Part shown: positions 1 through 9,410 of the stretch, one piece after another
Layout of the letters: each line of letters begins with the position of its first letter
Position numbering within the stretch: the first letter of the stretch is position 1
Assembly (NCBI GenBank): GCA_001586965.3
Contig: LUCW03002315.1
Coordinates: forward strand, 1-25,000
From: Sphaeroforma sirkka
Taxonomy: Eukaryota; Opisthokonta; Ichthyosporea; Ichthyophonida
Length of the DNA stretch: 25,000 nt
Reading direction: 5' to 3'
Position numbers and translations under genes: made by a program
Notes under the pieces: model-generated
What the model was told of the DNA's origin: nothing
The model's database searches: none
What the model saw: only the letters and a program-made list of their open reading frames with translations

Positions 1-50
1 AAGTAAAACGGTTTCGGTCATGACTTATCGAGTAAGTATGTGCCTATATG

Positions 51-164
51 TACGAGTTCAAGACTCATGTTGTACTCTATGTCGTTTAGTATTTGGTCCA
101 GTAACCATTTACGAGTTCGACTGTTGTACTCTATGTCGTTTAGTATTTGGTCCAGTAACCATTT
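51..164. repeat. Tandem duplication at the integrase 3' end
   Basis: Two adjacent units, about 51-109 and 110-164, share the run GTTGTACTCTATGTCG followed by the same roughly 28 bases. The first unit has about 5 extra bases. The duplication covers the end of the copy A integrase frame, whose stop codon (109-111, minus strand) falls at the unit junction, so the duplication probably altered the C-terminus of the polyprotein. Confidence 0.8.
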
Positions 165-1560
165 CCGATGTAGGCGCCTTACGTTTATTATTTGGTAAGG
201 TAATAGCCAAAGGCTGTTCTTCATTAGTAAGTAAGTTTGAACAATTTTCTGCACTGTTGGTAAGCAGATCAGAAAGTTTAGTCACGTAGGAAGTAGGTGG
301 CAAATAGGGAATTTCAGATCCGTCAGGGTTTGTAGTCACCTGAGGAAACCCTTTTCGTTTATCTCGTGTGTTCTTATGTAAACGCTTATTCCATTTCTTA
401 TTAAAGATACGAAGAAAGTCGCGAGATTCACGAAATGCATCGGAGGTTAGCCAAGCTACTGTCCCATCCATGAAACGGGTCTTGTAGTAAGTGTAACCGT
501 CTTCGGATGTTTTGTCAATTATATCTTTGACTTGTGACTCCATAACTGGTACATCAGAATCAAATGAGCGAGCGAATGAGAGTTCGGAGGTAGGGATACG
601 GTGAGTGCCTAGATTGGTTGCGCTAGTACCATCAATGTTATTCACTTCGTAAGTATCACTCTTCTCATCATGGTAGGAAATAACAAAAGGTCCTATCGTC
701 TTAGAAGAGAGTTCGGTAACGTTGGCGTTTCGATTTATAATGTTAACGTAATCGCCGACTTTGAACTGAACAATGTTCTTAGTGTTATTCCATCGGTCAT
801 ACGCTTTAAGTAGGACGCGATTCTTGTGCTCGAGTAAACAGGGGTAAACAACGTTCTGCATATGCTCGATCTTTTGTAGCCACGGGGTAGCGTGTTTCTC
901 GGGCGCAGTTTTATCAAACGTTGCTTGTAATTCACTATAGCGGCCAAAGAAATAGTGAAACGGGAGTGTTCCAGTTTGAGGATTCATGCAGTTATTCATT
1001 TGAGTCTGAACCCATTTCAAATGATAAGGCCACATATCCTCAACGTCGTCTAGTGCGGTACGCAAGAGTTTCTTAAGTTCTCTATGACGTGTCTCATTTG
1101 CACCCTGCGTTTGAGGTTTGTAAGGAACACCACGCCTATGGGTCATGCCTGATACGAGTATAAGTGCCTCCATTACGTCGGTACAAAACTCACTACCGTT
1201 ATCAGAACATAGTACTCGGGAAACCGAAGTCATTAAAGACGTGATAGCATAATTCTGCCACTGTTTGTGGACGTTTGTTCGGTATTGCATAAAGCAAGTT
1301 ATAGCCCGAAGCCACATAAGAAATGACAGATATATACATCGCCAGTATGCTTGGATCGCGGGAGTTTAACCAAATCGACTATGACTCGGCGCATCGGTTG
1401 GTCTTCTGTCACACTTTTAGGGTGCCCAGCCGTATCCTTGATTTAGTTCTTTTCTGACCAATCAGTGCAGCGTCGGTACCAACTTCACGTATATGGTTTC
1501 TTTTTCAGCGCCGGGTGATCAAGCCCTGCACGGAATAGCCGTTTATATAAATTTGCTCAT
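109..1560 (-). pseudogene. pol: Copy A integrase (DDE, with GPF module), broken upstream half
   Basis: Retroviral-type integrase that would insert the cDNA into the genome. An open frame covers 109-1317. It carries the second catalytic Asp in SDNGSEF (residue 39) and the catalytic Glu in QGANE (residue 75), with exactly 35 residues between them (DD35E). A C-terminal module follows with GDYVNII and, further on, IGPFVI, the GPY/F module of Ty3 integrases. Upstream, 1318-1560 holds the rest in shifted frames: the minus strand still reads DQPMRRVIVDLV, with the first catalytic Asp, and remnants of the HHCC region. The copy C integrase aligns by eye over the same parts. A long basic tail (NKKWNKRLHKNTRDKRKG) follows the GPF module. 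Confidence 0.85.
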
Positions 1561-2436
1561 ATGCTCGATGCGTTAAATTATGTATAATTTTTAACTCTGC
1601 TTTCGAAATCCTCTAAAATTAAGTCAGGGTCTGCATTAACGCTGTTTTGGATTGAACCCATAGTCCCTGTTGGAAAAGGGAACAGCCTCTCCAGTATCAG
1701 GAGAATTGTTAGAATGCAGAGATAAATAATTGATTGTATTGGATTGTTGAAGTATCTTCTTCAGTTGTTTCCATAACTCCTGGCTGTTCACTAAAGCAGC
1801 GCTTTAGTAGTTGATTACGAGCTTCCAGGATTCTCTTAGAGTTTTGAGTCTTTGATCAGCCCTGCCTTTACTGAGTTCCATGTTTTTTACGATCTAATGC
1901 CGTTCCAATCGGCATTACATAAACTTCTAATCTTGTTGGGTGCATGTGTTTGTACGAGTCTTGAAGCTTTTTGTTCAAACTCTTTTGGGCTCCTCTAGGT
2001 TAGCTTCAGGAGAATTCGGTTGAGGTTTCCACTTAGTGGTACCTGCAGGACCGATGCGACAAACAATGGTGTGTTTCCAAGGCGTCTTCTTAATAGAATA
2101 GGATCCCTGATACAAGAACGTGTCGGTTTCACGGTCGTATAAATAGGTTCGTCTTGAATCATATTAATTAAATCACGTATCCATGATCCGGAGTTACGTA
2201 GGAGACAACACAGCGTAATGGTAGATTTCGTAATATTAACATAATTTAACAACTGTGCGATAAGTTGACAAGGTGGGTTAGCCCACGCATTATGCTTTGA
2301 TAAGTCAAGCTGAAATGCATCACCTTTAGAGGATGAGTCAACGACCTATATTCAGAAACCTGTTTGTTATGTTCTGCGGCGAACATATCAACGAGTAAAT
2401 GGACCCCATCGTGATTGAGCGAGGTTAAACCATTTC
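1561..2436 (-). pseudogene. pol: Copy A linker and methyltransferase-like domain, broken
   Basis: Segment between RNase H and integrase. The methyltransferase-like part is about 2190-2436. It keeps NAWANPPC, with the NPPC codons at 2268-2279, corresponding to the [D/N/S]PP[Y/F/W] motif IV of N6-adenine methyltransferases, and downstream an open piece (1995-2252) beginning LNYVNITKSTITLCC. The sequence equals copy B except for small indels, for example a 2-base insertion near 2330 and one near 2395, which scatter it over three frames. The remaining part (about 1561-1990) is a linker matching 7056-7440 of copy B. It has no recognisable domain and many indels, and its far end reads into the histidine pair of the integrase zinc-binding region. 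Confidence 0.65.
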
Positions 2437-2990
2437 TTATTTAGCATCCAATCGGTTGCTAATAACTCTTTGACTGTTTTTCACGTGGTCGGGCACAAGT
2501 CGAGAGAGCATGTCAGGAAGATGGTTATGTATTCCTGGAATGTGTGTTATATTAAAAGCGAACTTGGCAATAATGTCATGCCAGCGGCTCACCAACTGTG
2601 AATCAGGGTTCATATCTTTTAAGTATGTTAAAAGACTTTTGATCACAGGCGACAGTAAAGTAACTTCCATAAGGTAGTCTTTTAAACTGTCTTAGCGCAG
2701 TAACTATAGCAAGGAGCTCTTGTTTAACGGTAAGAGGTAATTCCGTTGACTCTTATTATAACTCTTGCTAAAGAATTGTATGTAGCGCGGTTTACCATTT
2801 ATCGTTTGGTAAAACACTCCACCTACGCTCGATCTGAAGCGTCGATTTGCTGCTTGGAATGGGACACCATCCACAGGGTACTGCATGATGGGTGCGTCCA
2901 TTACTTTACTTTTGACTAGTTTAAATGCATCATCACATTCTTTAGTCCAAAGCTTTCCCAAAAGGTCCTTTGTGCAGCCGTAGGTGACTG
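2437..2990 (-). pseudogene. pol: Copy A RNase H, frameshifted
   Basis: RNase H domain that would degrade the RNA strand during reverse transcription. Two open pieces, 2437-2670 and 2704-2961, show KPRYIQFFSKSYNKSQRNY and HIPGIHNHLPDMLSRL, the end of the Ty3-type RNase H fold with its last Asp. The first catalytic motif, TDASD in copy B, is destroyed here by a base insertion near 2845 that gives a nonsense stretch. A further insertion near 2735 breaks the YPTVKQELL motif. Copy A keeps 15 bases (five codons, near 2900) that copy B lacks. No active enzyme can come from this copy. Confidence 0.75.
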
Positions 2991-3760
2991 AAAAGGCTTT
3001 AAGTAATGAGAAAGATGCGGTACCAATGAATCGAGAAAGAAGTTAACAAACCCACACAGAGTTCACATCTCTTCCAGTAATTGGTGTTGATAAATCCAAC
3101 AGAAACTGTTTCTTGCCAGGATCAATTTCTACCCCTGCTGCAGAATACTTTGTAGCCAAGTAAGTGTATAGTATCTTTTAGCAAAAGAACACTTGTCTTC
3201 GTTAATCTTAAGTTTAGCATGATTAAGTCGCTTTAAGACTTCTTTAACGAGTTTAGCATGTTCATATGCTGTCTTTGTAAAGATAACTATATCATCTAAA
3301 TAGACTGATACATATACGACAGGTCCGCAAATAGTTCCATCATAACTTGTTGGAAGAGAGAAGGTAACATGTGTAAGCCTTCAGGTGCACCTTTAAACTG
3401 GTACTTCTTACCTTGCCAAGTAAAGGAAAAGTATTTCCTATGAGGCTCATATATCTGTAGTTGATGGAATGCGGCTTTTAAGTCTATCTTGGAAAGATAG
3501 TCGCACCCTCCATTTTGCGTAGTATCTCGCTTATCTTAGGTAAGGGAAAACTATGTTGCGGAATTAGTTTGTTGATTGGCGACAGGTCTAGTACTACTCT
3601 TGTTTTACTAAACGTTCCATCAGATTTATATTGATCGACCGCTAAAAGAGCTAAGTTAACTGGGGTTGCATCATAAGTGATTTCAATTAGACCCTGTTTT
3701 AACCAATCTTCGATTTGAGTTTTGACTACGTCTTTGTGTCTCAACTCACGTAGTTATGTG
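2991..3760 (-). pseudogene. pol: Copy A reverse transcriptase, frameshifted
   Basis: Ty3-type reverse transcriptase. The open piece 3484-3744 has the fingers/palm start with KTRVVLDLSPINKLIPQHSF. A frameshift at about 3495 then separates it from the catalytic-Asp motif KIDLKAAFHQLQ and from the segment KGAPEGLHMLP. The YLDD active-site region lies near 3290-3310 but is split by a one-base difference from copy B. The thumb, with LGYKVSA in copy B, is also frame-disrupted, near 3145. The loss of one T before the KIDL motif is shared with copy B, so it predates the separation of the two copies. Confidence 0.8.
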
Positions 3761-4264
3761 AAGGACACTTTAACTTAGAAGTCGACGTTTGTCAAGTCAA
3801 GTCTAACGTACCCATTAGAGAACTTAAACATACACCAGTCAGTTATTGCAATCTTCCTGTTTTGTATAATTAAGTCCATAATTATATCGGTGAAGTGCGG
3901 AATCATATCCTTTGCTTCACCTTCCGGAGGTTTAGGTATCTTTAACATATTATCATCTGACTGATCTTTATTCGGGTCTAGCCCATTAGGCAGACCAGTG
4001 AGTGTATATACCTAAACTGAGAAGATCAGTCATACCTATAATTAAATCGTATTTCTGAGACATGTCAGTAACGATTAGGTGAGTCTTCACTTCTCTTCTA
4101 TCTGACAGCATTATGTGTGCATAGTCAATGGCTTGTTCGCAAGTAGTAACTCTGCCATTTCCCAAGATTAAATCAGTTGTTTCGTTATGGACAGCCATAT
4201 CTGTAGCGTAGGCTACTCGGCGTGAGATAGCAGAGACTTCAGCCCCTGGATCAAATAGTGCCAT
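3761..4264 (-). pseudogene. pol: Copy A aspartic protease and protease-RT spacer
   Basis: Retropepsin-like protease that would cut the polyprotein. The open piece is 3986-4264. The N-terminal part reads ALFDPGAEVSAISRRVAYA, where DPG stands in the place of the usual D[S/T]G active site, and the C-terminal part reads YDLIIGMTDLLSLGI, the conserved hydrophobic-Gly element before the flap-side helix. The 3986 end is created by a small insertion (TATATACC against TTATACC in copy B near 4006). The spacer to the RT (3761-3985) includes NGYVRLDLTNVDFSKLKCP in copy B. The DPG motif is also present in copies B and C, so it is not a random mutation. Confidence 0.8.
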
Positions 4265-4278
4265 AACTTTTTCTCCAT

Positions 4279-6378
4279 TTACGAAAACTGTTTGAAAGAT
4301 ACGTTCATCTCCTTTGGTATAGATTTTTTATTGAACATTTTCTCATAATCTTGCTCTAGTGCGCACATATGGTACTGTCGGTGCTTAACTTGGGCGTCGG
4401 GTAAGTCCTTGCAATCCTCTTTGTGCCAACCGTTAGTACCCTTACAAGTAGCACACTCTTTCATATAGTGTCAAAATCTGGCTTGCCTGGTGCACATAAC
4501 AGGGTCGTGTCTACCATTCCACTTGCCATTACGTTTTGTGAGGTTGTAACGGTTCGGTAGAAGTAGAGCCAGTACCCCCCTCAGTAGTAGTGCGAGGGTT
4601 TCTTAGTACTACGCGCAGTATTAGTCTCTACTGCGTTTCGCTTAGTGGGCTGGGTGTAGCTCGTGGTACTAAGTACTCTAGTAGAGGAATTGGTATGCTT
4701 GTGTACTATCTTCTCAAAAGACAGACCAAGGCATAGATCACCAAATCACCATAGGCGATGATGTCATCATTGACTTTCTTAAGAGGTTAGCTCCCAGAGT
4801 CTCCATCATCTGACAAATTAATAAATATTCGCCAGTATAGGTACGACCACCCATCCAGTATTCATATGTGTCATATGAGCTAGAGCACACCTCGAATAGT
4901 GGTATCGTTCGCAAAGAACTTGCGAGACTCTAGAAGTTCACGGTCACGTGCATCTTCAAAAAAAAAGGTGTTAAGTATATTATCACGCAACTGGTGCCAG
5001 GGTAGGGCTTTCCAGTTGGGCTCATGAGCCTTCAAGATAGTTCGCCATTCACCTGGCTCACAGAAATGAATAAAGGCATTCATCATCTGCTTATCCTAAG
5101 GCTGGCAGACTCCTTAAGTTGGTCGAAGGCCTTCAGTGTCTCCACTGTACTCTCATTAGTAGAGAAATCGACCTCAGCCTGCGCGTTACCTAGCTGCTTT
5201 ATAAAGCTTGGTTCTAAGTGTTCACGAGGCTCATGCTCAGTGCTACGGGCTGCTAGTGCCAAGATGGTGTCTATTTCCTTTCTCTTGTTATCGATTAGAT
5301 AGCGAATGTTATCCGCTTTCCTATCGTCAAGGTCAGAGTCATTCAATAGACGGTCCTCAAGGACTTGCATACCAGAGCGCAATAGCCTGAGACGAGTATG
5401 TCTGGTTCTCACTTCCTCATCCTCAGGATTAGAGCAGGGAACTCTCTAACGAGGTACTGGTGTAGCGATTGCCAAAATCGTGATTACCAGGGTTAGTTGG
5501 CAAATGAGGGTCGATATTACGAGGATGGTAAGCCTCATCGAGTTCCATACGATCATATCCTCTGACAGGGTTAGGTTTGTCAAGAGGATGGTCGATGGTA
5601 GCATCAGAGCTATAGAGATTAAATTTTGAAATATTATCTCTCTCGCCAGTGGTAATTGGCTTAGTGGTAAACATACTGGCTGGTATACCAGTAGGTCTCG
5701 GGTTCGAAACCCGGCCCAAATTTTTTTTTTCTTCTTCGGTATAGGAAGAATATCAGCCAAGTGGGACACGATAGAGGGGTCCACAACTGCTGCTGCCGCT
5801 AGCTCCTTCAAGAGCGCTTCAGTGCGGTTCAATTGGCGTCCAGATTGAGAGGATCCAACCACTCGTTGTCGAGTTATGGCGTCCTCAGCTTCGGCCCCAA
5901 GATTTGAGCTGAATGGAATGGCTTCTCCATCGATGGCGAAACCGAAATTTTCGGACAGGTCAATACTTCCTTTTCACGCCGGATTTGTGCTGGAGTGTCC
6001 TTTAGATGTGGAGTTATAATGCCCCCCGACATTCGTATCCACGAATTTTCCAGCCTTTCGACGTTTATCCCCAATATTTGACGGCACGTGGTCAGGGGGG
6101 GGCAAGCTGGGGTCCTGAGCTTCACTCCTAGGTGATACACGGACGCTGGCGAGCCTTTCCGCGGTAGTAGATACCTCTTCTTCCAAGGCTTTAGGATCCG
6201 ACGAGTCATCCTCAGAATAATCCTCTGTACCAACCTCAGAATTTGCTTCCCCAACAGTATCCTCGGCAGGCTCAACTCCAGACAGGCTAGGTGTTTCCAC
6301 AGGGATCTCAGGAACCTCGGCAGGCTTAGCAGGCTTAGAGCTAGCGGCTCCCTTGCCTTTAGAAGTACCCTTAGCCAT
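4279..6378 (-). pseudogene. gag: Copy A gag with zinc knuckle, interrupted
   Basis: Structural gag gene. The likely start is the ATG at 6376-6378 (MAKGTSKGKG), 82 bases inside the 5' LTR, although the frame is open to 6492 in the LTR. The first ~135 residues are rich in Ser, Pro, Glu and Lys and probably disordered. A TGA at 5974-5976 interrupts; the same frame then continues to about 5735, where a tRNA-like insertion with a T-run breaks it. The capsid-like part continues at 4880-5719 in shifted frames (for example FIHFCEPGEWRTILKAHEP). The zinc-knuckle region (4279-4464) keeps CATCKGTNGWHKEDC, but about 40 bases near 4551, present in copy B and coding for the first CKKC, are deleted. Confidence 0.75.
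5650..5730 (+). tRNA. tRNA-like pseudogene inside copy A gag (Thr-like anticodon GGT)
   Basis: The plus strand has an A-box match TGGCTTAGTGG (5657-5667) and a B-box GGTTCGAAACC (5701-5711), 44 bases apart as in a normal tRNA. A T-arm folds with stem 5698-5702 / 5710-5714 and a 7-base loop. An anticodon arm folds with stem 5675-5679 / 5688-5692, an 8-base loop CTGGTATA and a 5-base variable loop AGGTC. A run of 10 T at 5721-5730 resembles a Pol III terminator. Against function: the acceptor 5' side does not pair with the 3' side, the D-stem pairs at only two positions, and the anticodon loop is one base too long. It is best called a tRNA pseudogene or tRNA-derived insertion. Confidence 0.55.
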
Positions 6379-6460
6379 AGTATTTGCTGGATAGTAAATC
6401 GATGTCAGACAGTCTAGAAGCAGTACACTACTGTAACTACTATTTAACTGAAAAAAAATA
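6379..6460 (-). other. Copy A leader between LTR and gag start
   Basis: This 82-base stretch should hold the primer-binding site directly next to the LTR. Read on the minus strand it begins TATTTTTTTTCAGTTAAATAG. It does not start with the TGG that pairs with a tRNA 3' end, and by eye no LTR segment complementary to it was found. The T-run followed by CAG resembles a 3' splice site. No conclusion about priming is possible from this copy. Confidence 0.4.
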
Positions 6461-7055
6461 TGTAAACTTCGATGGAAATTACTAGGTTTCAAACTATATT
6501 AAACTAAAATACAATTTAGTCAGTTAGGATTTAGCAGTGGTAGCTTGTGTAAGAATGATCGGGACTGCCTCTTGTTAAGAGCCTAAATATCCTCGATCAC
6601 ACAGGGCGTACCTCTAGCTGTTCTTTATTGAATAATTTTCACTAGAAGTACTAAATGTTCATGACCACTTGCCTAATTTGTAAATAGACATAATAACGTA
6701 AGTCACGTTAATACATTAGCTGATATAAATAAAGTTCCATCTGAAGAAAAGTTAAAAAAAGAAAAAAGACTTATTGGATTTTGGAGATTGGCGGGAGGAC
6801 CAAAATCAATAAGTAGTAGTTCGGAGATTATAAAATTTAGTTTATAATATCCTACATCTACTAATGTCTCAAATAGGTCCAAGTAGATGAGTCATACCAA
6901 ATACTCAGGCTATTGGAGCCATCAAAGTGAATTTAGAACACTTTGGAAATATTGGAAAAAGAGCTTGTACTAAATTATTTAAAATACAAATAAAACCAAT
7001 GTATTATCTCAATTGATCTTGATATTTTAGACTGACCGGAGGCCGTATTTCTACA
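6461..7055 (-). repeat. 5' LTR of copy A (595 bp)
   Basis: It starts TGTAAACTTCG and ends GTATTTCTACA, giving the canonical TG...CA ends with TGTA/TACA as short inverted termini. It is repeated at 15075-15670 with roughly 15 visible differences, about 97% identity by eye, including small indels in A-runs. Position next to the gag start marks it as the 5' LTR of a minus-strand element. On the minus strand an AATAAA lies at about 6623-6628, a candidate poly(A) signal. Right of 7055 the sequence is copy B integrase. Confidence 0.9.
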
Positions 7056-7341
7056 TATGCTCGATGCGTTAAATTATGTATAATTTTAACTCTACTGTCG
7101 AGCTCCTCTAAGTCAGTCAGATTCTGCATAGCGCTGGCTGGATGAACCATAGTCCTGTTGGAAAGGGCAACCTCAGTATCAGGAGAGGGTAGACTCCTGA
7201 GATACATAATTGACAACATTGGATTGTTGAAGTATCTTCTTCAGTTGTTTCGCAACTCCTGGCTGTTCTTTAAGCAGCGCTTTAAGTAGTTGAGTGCAAG
7301 CTTCAGGTTCTCTTAGAGTTTTGAGTCTTTGATCCATGGCC
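7056..7341 (-). pseudogene. pol: Copy B linker and truncated integrase N-terminus
   Basis: The minus strand reads a linker rich in Gln, Leu and Lys followed by a frame ending in VKIIHNLTHRAY. HNLTH matches the histidine pair of the HHCC integrase domain in copy C (HHNLTHTAV). The reading then runs into the LTR of copy A at 7055 and continues for 16 codons of LTR sequence to a stop at 7004. The whole catalytic core is missing from this side and, if A inserted here, should lie beyond the left end of the window. Confidence 0.75.
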
Positions 7342-8811
7342 TTAGCTAGTTCCATGTTTTTTACGATCTAATGCCGTTTCAATCGGCATTACCTCGACTG
7401 CAATCTTGTTGGGTGCATGTGTTGTACGAGTCTTGAGCTTCTGTTCAAACTCTTTAGACTCCTCTAGTTTAGCTAAGAATTCGGTTGAGGGTTTCCACTT
7501 AGTGGTACCTGCAGGACCGATGCGACAAACAATGGTGTGTTTCCAAGGCGTCTTCTTAATAGAATAGGATCCCTGATACAAGAACGTGTCGGTTTCACGG
7601 TCGACATAAATAGGTTCGTCTTGAATCATATTAATTAAATCACGTATCCATGGGTCGGAGTTACGTAAGGGACAACACAGCGTAATGGTAGATTTAGTAA
7701 TATTAACATAATTTAACAACTGTGCGATAAGTTGACAAGGTGGGTTAGCCCACGCATTATGCTTTGATAAGTCAAGCTGAAATGCATCACCTTTAGGATG
7801 AGTCAACGACCTATATTCAGAAACCTGTTTGTTATGTTCTGCGGCGAACATATCAACAGTAAATGGACCCCATCGTGATTGAGCGAGGTTAAACCATTTC
7901 TTATTTAGCATCCAATCGGTTGCTAATAACTCTTTGACTGTTTTCTGGTAGTCGGGCACAAGTCGAGAGAGCATGTCAGGAAGATGGTTATGTATTCCTG
8001 GAATGTGTGTTATATTAAAAGCGAACTTGGCAATGATGTCATGCCAGCGGCTCACCAACTGTGAATCAGGGTTCATATCTTTTAAGTATGTTAAAGACTT
8101 TTGATCACAGGCGACAGTAAAGTAACTTCCATAAAGGTAGTCTTTAAACTGTCTTAGCGCAGTAACTATAGCAAGGAGCTCTTGTTTAACGGTAGGGTAA
8201 TTCCGTTGACTCTTATTATAACTCTTGCTAAAGAATTGTATGTAGCGCGGTTTACCATTTATCGTTTGGTAAAGCACTCCACCTACCGCTCGATCTGAAG
8301 CGTCGGTTGCTACTTGGAATGGGGCACCATCCACAGGGTACTGCATGATGGGTGCGTCCACTAGTTTAAATGCATCATCACATTCTTTAGTCCAAAGCTT
8401 TCCCAAAGGTCCTTTGTGCAGCCGTAAGTGACTGAAAGGCTTTAAGTAATGAGAAAGATGCGGTACCGAATCCGAGAAGAAGTTAACAAACCCACACACA
8501 GAGTTCACATCTCTTCCAGTAATTGGTGTTGATAAATCCAACAGAAACTGTTTCTTGCCAGGATCAATTTCTACCCCTGCTGCAGATACTTTGTAGCCAA
8601 GTAAGTGTATAGTATCTTTAGCAAAAGAACACTTGTCTTCGTTAATCTTAAGTTTAGCATGATTAAGTCGCTTTAAGACTTCTTTAACGAGTTTAGCATG
8701 TTCATGTGCTGTCTTTGTAAAGATAACTATATCATCTAAATAGACTGATACGTTATACGACAGGTCCGCAAATAGTTCCATCATAACTTGTTGGAAGAAA
8801 GAAGGTAACAT
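7342..8811 (-). pseudogene. pol: Copy B pol: RT palm/thumb, RNase H and Dam-like domain (489 aa open)
   Basis: This is the longest intact pol piece in the window. It has the RT active site VYLDDIVIF (residues 23-31) and the thumb with LGYKVSA. RNase H starts near residue 165 with ATDASDRAVGG (Asp170), continues with YPTVKQELLAIV and ACDQKSLTYL, and ends at PDMLSRL (Asp279). A methyltransferase-like domain spans about residues 300-405, with WGPFTVDMFAAEHN (314-327), GDAF (341-344), NAWANPPC (352-359) and then a hydrophobic strand ITLCCPLRNSDPW. A C-terminal basic linker ends at the stop 7342-7344. The start at 8811 is only the first Met after a frameshift; the RT really begins upstream in another frame. 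A five-codon in-frame deletion relative to copy A lies near 8359. Confidence 0.85.
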
Positions 8812-9391
8812 GTGTAAGCCTTCAGGTGCACCTTTAAACTGGTACTTCTTACCTTGCCAAGTAAAGGAAAAGTATTTCCTATGAGGCTCATATATCTGTA
8901 GTTGATGGAATGCAGCTTTTAAGTCTATCTTGGAAAGATAGTCGCACCTCCATTTTGCGTAGTATCTCGCTTATCTTAGGTAAGGGAAAACTATGTTGCG
9001 GAATTAGTTTGTTGATTGGCGACAGGTCTAGTACTACTCTTGTTTTACTAAACGTTCCATCAGATTTATATTGATCGACCGCTAAGAGAGCTAAGTTAAC
9101 TGGGGTTGCATCATAATTGATTTCAATTAGACCCTGTTTTAACCAATCTTCGATTTGGGTTTTGACTACGTCTTTGTGTCTCCAACTCACGTAGTTATGT
9201 GAAGGACACTTTAACTTAGAGAAGTCGACGTTTGTTAAGTCAAGTCTAACGTACCCATTAGAGAACTTAAACATACACCAGTCAGTTATTGCAATCTTCC
9301 TGTTTTGTATAATTAAGTCCATAATTATATCGGTGAAGTGCGGAATCATATCCTTTGCTTCACCTTCCGGAGGTTTAGGTATCTTTAACAT
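8812..9391 (-). pseudogene. pol: Copy B RT amino-terminal part, frameshifted
   Basis: The open piece 8888-9391 carries the protease-RT spacer, then fingers and palm with GLIEINYDATPVNLALLAVD and KTRVVLDLSPINKLIPQHSF. After SEILRKMEV the frame is lost because one G is missing in a G-run compared with copy A (near 8947), in addition to the T missing in both copies before the catalytic KIDLKAAFHQL segment. The continuation at 8812-8887 reads YEPHRKYFSFTWQGKKYQFK and GAPEGLHML, where most Ty3 RTs and copy C have PFG instead of PEG. Confidence 0.8.
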
Positions 9392-9410
9392 ATTATCATC
9401 TGACTGATCT

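Larger units (their letters stand above)
1..7055 (-). mobile_element. Copy A: Ty3/Gypsy-like LTR retrotransposon, left (3') end outside window
   Basis: On the minus strand, from right to left, the copy shows a 5' LTR, gag, zinc knuckles, aspartic protease, reverse transcriptase, RNase H, a methyltransferase-like domain and a DDE integrase with a GPF module. Integrase after RNase H is the Ty3/Gypsy gene order. The 3' LTR is not seen and should lie left of position 1. Every domain is interrupted by small frameshifts, stops or deletions, so the copy is dead. It is nearly identical over long stretches to copy B (7056-11010). Its right LTR edge falls exactly where copy B's integrase breaks off, which suggests that A inserted into B. 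Confidence 0.85.

Noticed and set aside
5429..5862. Antisense-tRNA-like peptides such as GRVSNPRPTGIP as part of gag
   Set aside because: This kind of peptide is what results from translating the reverse of a tRNA; the stretch is treated as an inserted tRNA-like sequence, not protein.
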